Assembly (NCBI GenBank): GCA_949752735.1
Contig: OX457039.1
Location: forward strand, 45,191,286-45,255,285
Length of the DNA stretch: 64,000 nt
From: Lumbricus terrestris
Lineage: Eukaryota; Annelida; Clitellata; Crassiclitellata; Lumbricidae
Reading direction: 5' to 3'
Positions 56,080 through 64,000 of the stretch are shown one piece after another. The notes below the pieces were generated by a model. The model saw only the letters and a list, made by a program, of their open reading frames with translations, did not search any database and was not told the origin of the DNA. A program made the position numbers and the translations under genes. The stretch's first letter is position 1. Each line of letters begins with the position of its first letter.

Positions 56080-56692
56080 CATAGGCGTAACGTTCTATTG
56101 TGACGGTGGTGTCCAGTCACCACCACTTTTAAAAGTGGTGGTGACAGTCACCACCACTTTTTGGTCCGACAAGGAAATTTTTTAGAAACATGAAAGCATT
56201 TGACTGTCTAACATAATAAAGGCTATTCATGATTAACATCGCAATGGCGCCAATGCCGATAGCATTGGCGCACTTCACAGCGTGTTCATTGTCCACAGTC
56301 ATGGCTTAAATAATACCACTTTAAATTTGGGGAGGAAACGCGAAGCAATTCTCTGATTTCTCTCACACAAAATTTAAAGTGGTAGGCCTATATTTTTTTA
56401 TCTGCGCTAGTAAAAACAAGCCCACTACAACACAACGCTATAGGTTAGCCCTTTCTTACAGGGGTTAGGCTATACACCAATTTTGCCTTTTTGTTAACAA
56501 GATGATTAAAACTATGCATATATTTTAAATTTTGCTCCTTAATACGACTCTAATACACGGGGTGGGGATGATAAAAATGAAGTTTGAGAACCGCTGGGGT
56601 ACTGTAACAGGAAGCCGAGGAAAGAATTGAACTGAGAAGTTGTGTGCCAAGGAATAGTCACCACCACTTTTACGGGGAAAGTTACGCCCATG
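56080..56692. mobile_element. 613-bp element with CATAGGCGTAAC ends
   Basis: CATAGGCGTAACGTTC to AAAGTTACGCCCATG, exact 8-bp duplication ACCTCACT (56072-56079 and 56693-56700). Near the left end is the perfect hairpin GTCACCACCACTTTTAAAAG and its complement; CACCACCACTTTT recurs near the right end. No coding capacity. Confidence 0.92.
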
Positions 56693-56700
56693 ACCTCACT

Positions 56701-58806
56701 AAGGCTATTCCAGCGTTTCTCTACTGACTGTAATTGCAATTAATTATAAGATCTAATGATGAGTTAACCTTCCATTAGAATTCGCAAACACTGCATAATA
56801 TAAAGTGCATTCTAACCAGAGCCACGTATTATACAAAGCATAGTGATCGATGTACGATCAAGTTCTTGTTTTATTTTCCTCCAAATTCAATTGTCTTGTA
56901 TACCTGACTGTTATTTTTTTTAAATCATCGTTAGTAGGCCTACTTAATTGTTATTTCTATTAATCGATTCATCCATGGTCTCTTAAAGTTGTAATATTTT
57001 CCGATGTTCTACCACATGTTCATCAGTAGAAGTTAGGCCTAGGCCTATGCCGCCTATCTGTGTCAATCCTATGCCATATTACTGTCCAAGTAGCCTAAAG
57101 ATTGTGACGCGAACATGAGTTACAATAATTTTGATGTCCAAATTGTGTTACGTCAGTGACGATACACAAAAACTGTTTTTAAAAATACCCATAAATATTT
57201 CCTGCCAAGTCTTTTTTGGCTTTTAAGAAGAATTATATAGTTAAATAATTTGGCATAAATTTTTTGGCAAAGCAGTGATATCATAGAGTGCTAGAATTAA
57301 AAACGTTGCAAAATTTCTGTCTGAATGTTACGTCAGTGACGGTGGAATTGCCCTGTATACACGCAGCTGCAAAATCAAAAGAGAACCTGCCAGGCTGAAA
57401 GAAAAGCGCACACGAACTAATTTTAGCTGTCACTCTTTCCGTGCGTGCATATGATATGTTTCTACATAGGCCCTACGACATGTGGGCTATATCACTATAG
57501 ATGAGAAAATTCATTTTGGTATATGAATGATATGATATCGGTTGTTGTTTTACCATGCAGTTTAATTCGTTCACCAGTTTCGCTTGATACACACACATTC
57601 AATATACCGCCCGGCCTACATTTATTCTAAGTTTCAACTTAAATAACTGCACTATATAATATATATATATGATATATATAGGCCTATTTATAATGAAAGT
57701 TTTAGCATGCATCACGCAACTCTTTATAATAGAACGCTTGATCTGAACCATATAATATCGTGCTCAAACTACATGTAGGCTATCTAAGATGATTGTGGCA
57801 GAGGCAATCGATTCAATAATAATTTACTGATCGAACGAACAATCATCAGTTTCCCCTGATAAAATTAATCCACCGTCTTTTAAACTTAAATAAACGACCA
57901 GAAACAACGTGAGGGATTTCGGAGTTGCATATGAAAAAAAATTTAATAGGAACTTTGTCGGACGTCACTCTGCTTGTAATAGGCCTACGTGTCTCTTGTT
58001 ACATGTTTAACGACACTGCCATATCAAAGATGATTAGTGTCGCCCTCCTCCTGTATCCAGGCTTGGGACTGGCACCGGCAGAGAACAACCAGTGGAGCAG
58101 TTTCAAATACGTGTCTCTGGTTAGCATGCACTCATATATAGCAGACGAAGGATTATCGGGAACAGTGACATCAGAGGGACGAGGCGAAGATATCTATCAT
58201 CTATATATCATCACCGGTTTCTGCTGTGAAATCTGCCTCACGCGTCATTTTCGGTTTGTTGAAGTCACTATAGCCGCGGGTCCAAGCGCTTGAGTTGTCG
58301 AAGCCGGTCAAACAGATCATCATGGCATGGTAGGCCTATCACTCAGTCAGACGGGGGAAGGGCATTAATGGGGTCTTATCGGAGCTTGAGGAGCGAGGGG
58401 GTAAGAATGGGAGGGGGAACGCGAGGTACTTGTAATATTGTTACAATGCACAGTGTATAAACGCCGAGAGGCCTGGAGACAACGTAATGCGCTGGCTGGG
58501 CCAGCAGATGAGAGGAGAGCCCTTCTGGCTGCCTTCTCTACGACCACTCTGGATAATCTAATCATTCTGTCAACAGATCCGGGCTTCAATATAGACCAAC
58601 CGCTCTCGCGCGCCCCGTAAGGTTTGACCGCACCCAGTGCAGTAAGAATAGGCCTACGCATGCGAGAACATAGCCGATTACAACGGAATTGAAGGCAGTG
58701 ACTCTTATTAAGCTAATCTCAAGATCGACGAAACCGTTTGTCAAACTGGATTCGGTGCAATCATCACTGGACACAGCGAGGCCCACCGATCGACGATACC
58801 GAGTAG
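56701..58806. other. no gene recognised; paired CRE-like motifs
   Basis: GTTACGTCAGTGACG occurs at 57147-57161 and 57327-57341, exactly 180 bp apart. The frames at 57925-58293 (+) and 58365-58661 (-) have no domain, although the latter stretch is GC-richer than its surroundings. Confidence 0.35.
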
Positions 58807-58809
58807 AAG

Positions 58810-58915
58810 GGAGGAGGAGGAGGAGGAGGAGGAGAGGAGGAGGAGGAGAAGGAGGAGGAGGGAAAGGAGGAGGAGGAGGAGGAGGAGGAGGAGGAGGAGG
58901 AGGAGAGGAGGAGAG
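58810..58915. repeat. (GGA)n purine tract
   Basis: About 35 GGA units with a few interruptions, giving a polypurine/polypyrimidine mirror tract. Confidence 0.95.
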
Positions 58916-59003
58916 ATTAGTCGGAGTGACGGACGGAAGAGCGGAAGACGACAGAAGTCTAAGTCACCTCAGCGTCACATCTCGAGTTGAAGACCAACTG
59001 CGC

Positions 59004-59115
<112 letters not shown>

Positions 59116-59259
59116 TGTATTATCGCCGACGAAGAAACGACGAGGACAAACAGACGGACTGCGAAACAGACAGACGCGTATTCGGAGGTCCACAGATATA
59201 GAGGCAAAGAAATGACAGAGAGGGAAGGACTCGATACACTATATATCTGATGTGTCAGC

Positions 59260-60417
59260 TACGAAGACGGATGGAGAAAAATGGACGAAGGAAGACAGGC
59301 ATAGTCTATAAGACAGATATTCTGTACCGCGTACACGGAAAGTAAAATAGGAACACAGTGAGCGAGGCACAGAAATAGGCCTACATGCATAGATAGATGG
59401 GAAGCGAATAGAAGGAAGCTATGGCAATTGAATGCCGAAAGAGTGAAAGTAAGACAGAAATAAAAAGAAATTTGGATGAGCAAGGGAAGGATTTAAATAA
59501 TGGAATGAGTCTTGACTGAACCTGGTAAAATTTTTCTACCTATCATGCCTGTAATATCAGCCCGTCTGCCTTTCCATTTGACTTTTTTAAACTCAGAGAC
59601 TTTTGATGGATACCCTCAGATATCATCGCAGGATGGGGCAAAACACAATGGTCACGTCTAAAGATATCTGGCAAGAGCTTGAAAATGCAAAGCAGGAAAA
59701 AATTGTGAAGAAATTGTTTAAAAAAGTAAGCTTAGTATAGTTAAAAAATAGGCCTAGGTGTTAATTTTTCAAGGGGGTATGTGCTCCTCTTGTTCCTACG
59801 TGCGGATGTCCCGTGAGCGCTGTAGAGCTGCATTTTCTTGCAATTTTGCATTTTGGATGCTATAAAATTCTTGAGATTGTGACTACAATAAAAATGTAAC
59901 TCAATCGCATGGGCAAATAATACACGAAAATGAGCACAACAAACAGGGGGAAAATGCAAATGTGCATGCATGCGTATATAGCCTGCACTATACAGCGACC
60001 AATCAAACTTGCTTCCTCCACTAAGTAATAAGTTCTAGCATTAGGAGCCTGTATATAGACCTACTGTGGTCACCAAGAGACCTGCATATAGGCCTATAGC
60101 TTTCTATGTGTATATCATATAGATCTATAAAGACAAGACGACAACATCACAAGAAGTAAAATAATTGGTGTTTTCGTCATGATGAAATGCACACCAAGTA
60201 GGCTACTGTGCTTAGAGGTGTGAATGGTGTACAATTTGAACAAAGTAGGGTCAAGTATACCGACAGCAAAGACCATAGAGTTTCACTTTGCCGACAGTGC
60301 ATGGCGGCGTCACGATATATGTCGTGACACGTCGTTTGGCCTGCCTATATAAATGCGCCTGCCTATTTTACTTGTAACCTGTCTTATGATCTGCCCAAAA
60401 ATTATTTGGAATATCCT
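59260..60417. other. non-coding, nothing recognised
   Basis: No exon or element recognised. Confidence 0.35.
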
Positions 60418-60425
60418 ATTCAGAT

Positions 60426-60620
60426 CAGGTTTTTTTTTAACGTGCAGTTGTACACAAAATGTGCAATTCTAAATGGATTTGCGCAGTTGTAGAAGCACTT
60501 GTGTACAGTTAAAAACTATCAAAAAGGTCATTTTCCTCCAATTGGAAGTGATTTACCATGGAGGATGGGAAAGGAAAGAAGGGGTTGTGCAGTTATAAAA
60601 ATTTCTTAAAAACAGCCCTG
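60426..60620 (-). mobile_element. hAT-type MITE, CAGGGCTGTTTTTAA family, copy 3
   Basis: 195 bp, inverted relative to copies 1 and 2. Flanks ATTCAGAT (60418-60425) and ATTCACAT (60621-60628) match at 7 of 8 bases. Confidence 0.88.
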
Positions 60621-60983
60621 ATTCACATTTAATTTCTTCGACCTGATGAATAAACCCCAGGACCGGGAAGCGGTCTGCTGAAGGTGTAGACCATATAGTA
60701 GAATTAATATCAGCGCCGAGACCTGAGGAATTTACGCCACCATGCATGCTTGCGCTATGAAAGCGTTAGCTGAATGATTGCCATGCGCTTCAGTTTATTG
60801 AGCGAGACAAACAGCAGCCAGTTCAGTGCATGTCCAGAAGCGTGAAACGCTGCTGATGCGTTAAAAAAGAAGTGAATTGTCCATAATCTTAAAGCAGCAG
60901 ATTGTAAAAAAGAGTAGACAATTAAACAACGAACAAGTGCATGTTGTCACCTTGAAGAATCAGGACAATGGGGCGTTCAAGAA

Positions 60984-62679
60984 TTTTTAAAAACTAAAAA
61001 TCAAACATTGACACGGGCTTGATGAAGATTCAAGAATTTTCAGCTAAAAATCAAAAGTTGACGAGAGCTTGACGAGGACTTGATGAATTTTCAAGAATTT
61101 CTCATTAAAAATTGAAAGTTGACGAGGGCTTGATGAATTTTCAAGAATTTCTAATTAAAAATTAAAAGTTGACGAGGACTTGATGAATTTTCAAGAATTT
61201 CTAATTAAAAATTGAAAGTTGACGAGGGCTTGATGAATTTTCAACAATTTCTAATTAAAAATTAAAAGTTGACGAGGACTTGATGAATTTTCAAGAATTT
61301 CTAATTAAAAATTGAAAGTTGACGAGGGCTTGATGAATTTTCAAGAATTTCTAATTAAAAATTAAAAGTTGACGAGGGCTTGATGAATTTTCAAGAATTT
61401 CTAATTAAAAATTAAAAGTTGACTTGGGCTTGATGGATTTTCAAGAGTTTTCAACTAAAAATTAAAAATTGACTTGGGCCTGATGAATTTTCAAGAATTT
61501 CTAATCAAAAATTAAAAATTGACTTGGGCTTGATGGATTTTCAAGAATTTCTGATCAAAAATTAAAAGTTGACTTGGGCTTGATGGATTTTCAAGAATTT
61601 TCAACTAAAAATTGAAAGTTCACTTGGGCTTGATGAATTTTCAAGAATTTACAACTAAAAATTAAAATTGACTTGGGCCTGATGAATTTTCAAGAATTCC
61701 TATTTTAAAATTAAAAATTGACTTGGGCCTGATGAATTTTCAAGAATTTCTACTTAAAAATTAAAAATTGACTTGGGCCTGATGAATTTTCAAGAATTTC
61801 TAATCAAAAATTAAAAGTTGATTTGGGCTTGATGGATTTTCAAGAATTTCTAATTAAAAATTAAAAGTTGACTTGGGCTTGATGGATATTCAAGAATTTT
61901 CAACTAAAAATTAAAAGTTGACTTGGGCTTGATGAATTTTCAAGAATTTCTAATCAAAAATTAAAAGTTGATTTGGGCTTGATGGATTTTCAAGAATTTC
62001 TAATAAAAAATTAAAAGTTGACTTGGGCTTGATGGATATTCAAGAATTTTCAACTAAAAATTTAAAGTTGACTTGGGCTTGATGAATCTTCAAGAATTTC
62101 TAATTAAAAATTAAAAGTTGACTTGGGCTTGATGGATTTTCAAGAATTTCTAATCAAAAATTAAAAGTTGACTTGGGCTTGATGGATTTTCAAGAATTTC
62201 TAATCAAAAATTAAAAGTTGACTTGGGTTTGATGGATTTCAAGAATGTTCAACCAAAAATTAAAAAGTTGACTTTGGGCCTGATGAATTTTCAAGAATTT
62301 CTAATTTAAAATTTAAAATTGACTTGGGCCTGATGAATTTTCAAGAATTTCTAATCAAAAATTAAAAGTTGACTTGGGCTTGATGGATTTTCAAGAATTT
62401 CTAATTAAAAATTAAAAGTTGACTTGGGCTTGATGAATTTTCAAGAATTTCTAATCAAAAATTCAAAGTTGATTTGGGCTTGATGGATTTTCAAGAATTT
62501 TCAACTAAAAATTAAAAGTTGACTTGGGCTTGATGAATTTTCCAGAATTTCTAATCAAAAATTAAAAGTTGACTTGGGCTTGATGGATTTTCAAGAATTT
62601 TCAACTAAAAATTAAAAGTTGACTTGGGCTTGATGAATTTTCCAGAATTTCTAATTAAAAATTAAAAGTTGACTTGGGC
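60984..62679. repeat. 50-bp satellite-like array, about 34 units
   Basis: Unit built on TTGATGGATTTTCAAGAATT followed by an AT-rich part (CTAATCAAAAATTAAAAGT). The left end (to about 61390) has GACGAGG units, with GAGGGCT and GAGGACT alternating; the rest has GACTTGGGC units. Confidence 0.95.
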
Positions 62680-62939
62680 AGCAGTGCAGCACTGAGAGTA
62701 TAGCCGCCAAAGTCGAGAGGGTTTTATAGAGATAAAGGCATGATGAGCTAATGAGAAAATATTTAACAATACTATCTGTTGGACCTACATGTATAAATTG
62801 TATACCGGTATGTATAATATGAAAGATCTTCCGTACAATTAGGCATCCCTCCGCCCACCTCAACAGGGTCTCCTTCTTGCCCCTTTCCCCGTATGCCTCC
62901 ACTATATGCAGAACAAGCGCTCTCTCGGTGTGGTGAGCT

Positions 62940-63095
62940 CACAACCTGAAATGTCCACCCTACAAAGTTTCGCCTCTTTCTCTGCATGCAGGACCTTCTC
63001 TCCCAAGGCATGTTCCTTTCTTCTACCCTAAAAGACTGTGTGCGTTATAGCCGTGCATGTATGCTGGGGTCAGGAGCGCCTCTGAATATTAATAA
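62940..63095 (+). mobile_element. possible LINE 3' end fragment
   Basis: GGGGTCAGGAGCGCCTCTGA then an AATAATAAT tail near 63065-63100, matching the LINE 3' end motif at 18993-19118. The upstream coding part is too decayed to be sure. Confidence 0.45.
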
Positions 63096-63295
63096 TAATT
63101 ATATGCTCTGAGTATATGTTTCTACGAGATGCTCTATGTATAAATGTTCGATATGGACCATGTACATGCATATAGGATAGCAGAGACATGCATGCACTGA
63201 TGTGGAGAAGACGTTCCTCGAAAAGTTGGTCAAATTCAAAGGTCTTAAAAAAATAACAGACTTTCGCGGGTAGCACCATCTGATTTACGGGTGTC

Positions 63296-63394
63296 CGGAC
63301 AATTCGTCGACGGACAATTCGTCGACGGACAATTCGTCGACGGACAATTCGTCGACGGACAATTCGTCGACGGACAATTCGGGACGGACAATTC
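63296..63394. repeat. 15-bp tandem repeat CGGACAATTCGTCGA
   Basis: Five full units and two diverged ones. It opens an RRIVR repeat frame on the minus strand (63426-63070), which I do not take as a gene. Confidence 0.9.
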
Positions 63395-64000
63395 TTAGCA
63401 GCCAAAATTCGTGATGGGACTTCCACTTTTAGGTCAGATTTTCCTATAGCTTATACACTCTTAATAAAACTACGCTGCAGTCTGAAGTATTTCTCTACGC
63501 TAGAATCTTGTAACATAGTAATACGTACTTTACAACGTAGAGAACGTCAAGGTCTGTTATCTAGGCCAATTCTTTACATATTCAACTACGTCAACCGGGC
63601 CACGCTCTTATCTAACGTATTTTTATACGTCAACTTCCGCCTATTACTTCTAACTATATCTCTGCATTGTTCCATGTTTAAAATAGTCCAGGCAAAGCCT
63701 TGCGAATTTTGCGACCATAAGTTTGTGAAATAATTTTAGAAAGCAAGCTATTCAACATATCATAAATTATGCAATGTGTTCATGTATGACAATAAACGTT
63801 GACAGCATACAGCATAATTAAAGCAAGTTTGCAACTGTTGATTAGGCGTTAGCAGAGCGCATGAATACACCTGGGTGAGTCATCGCTCTGCCGCGCACTG
63901 TCGCTGGGAAACGTGAGATAGGGGTCGGACTGGGGTGGAGAGGGGTGGGATTTCAGAGATACACACCCTAGCTTAAGCCAAGGTGGGTATTCAGCGAGCT
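63395..64000. other. non-coding, nothing recognised
   Basis: No exon or element recognised up to the window end. Confidence 0.35.

Noticed and set aside
60984..62679. Regular array considered as CRISPR-like
   Set aside because: Units are contiguous with no unique spacers, and the DNA is eukaryotic.

Overview
This window is animal nuclear DNA. It is AT-rich, with GT-AG introns, long intronic stretches, abundant microsatellites and minisatellites, and dense transposon debris. The palindrome TAGGCCTA and its fragments (ATAGGCCTAT, GTAGGCCTAC) recur throughout. In my experience that is typical of echinoderm and other marine invertebrate genomes, so I read this as a marine invertebrate, probably an echinoderm; that is inference, not proof. 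No prokaryotic genes, tRNA or rRNA genes, or CRISPR arrays are visible.

Layout. 0-4.5 kb: the last two coding exons (+) of an unrecognised acidic-tailed protein, split by a 3.2 kb intron that carries an antisense, 5'-truncated CR1/L2-type LINE. 7.4-7.9 kb: a second LINE 3' end. 11.7-13.4 kb: an apparently complete single-exon gene (-) with TATA box, good start context, a likely N-myristoylation motif, a GDIGVGVG-type coding minisatellite and a poly(A) signal. 16.3 kb: a terminal exon (+) with an acceptor and poly(A) signals. 20.7-26.7 kb: seven exons (-) of a secreted, Cys-containing surface protein with a signal peptide and a hydrophobic C-terminus, but with two in-frame stops and phase breaks, so probably a pseudogene. 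29.4-39.9 kb: a well-supported gene (-) with eight exons plus a possible microexon, encoding a coiled-coil (TRIM-like) region followed by CxxC zinc-binding segments; its poly(A) signal lies just downstream. 41.7-46.3 kb: a 4.6 kb composite DNA transposon built as A-B-A-inverted B, with copies that look identical. 48.2-49.2 kb: a relic of that transposon's B half, then an RTE-like LINE 3' end. 50-64 kb: mostly MITEs, simple repeats and a 1.7 kb array of 50-bp repeats, with only weak gene candidates.

The most striking pattern is a swarm of short non-autonomous DNA transposons. At least fifteen insertions between 9.8 and 60.6 kb begin CA and end TG, have inverted ends that mostly fit CANNGGCG, and are flanked by 8-bp target duplications that can be read directly from the sequence. 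This is the hAT signature. Several families with different ends share inner sequence, and one family differs in the number of internal tandem units between its two copies. A tRNA-derived SINE at 22.2 kb shares its 3' end with CR1/L2-like LINE tails elsewhere in the window, pointing to the LINE that mobilised it.
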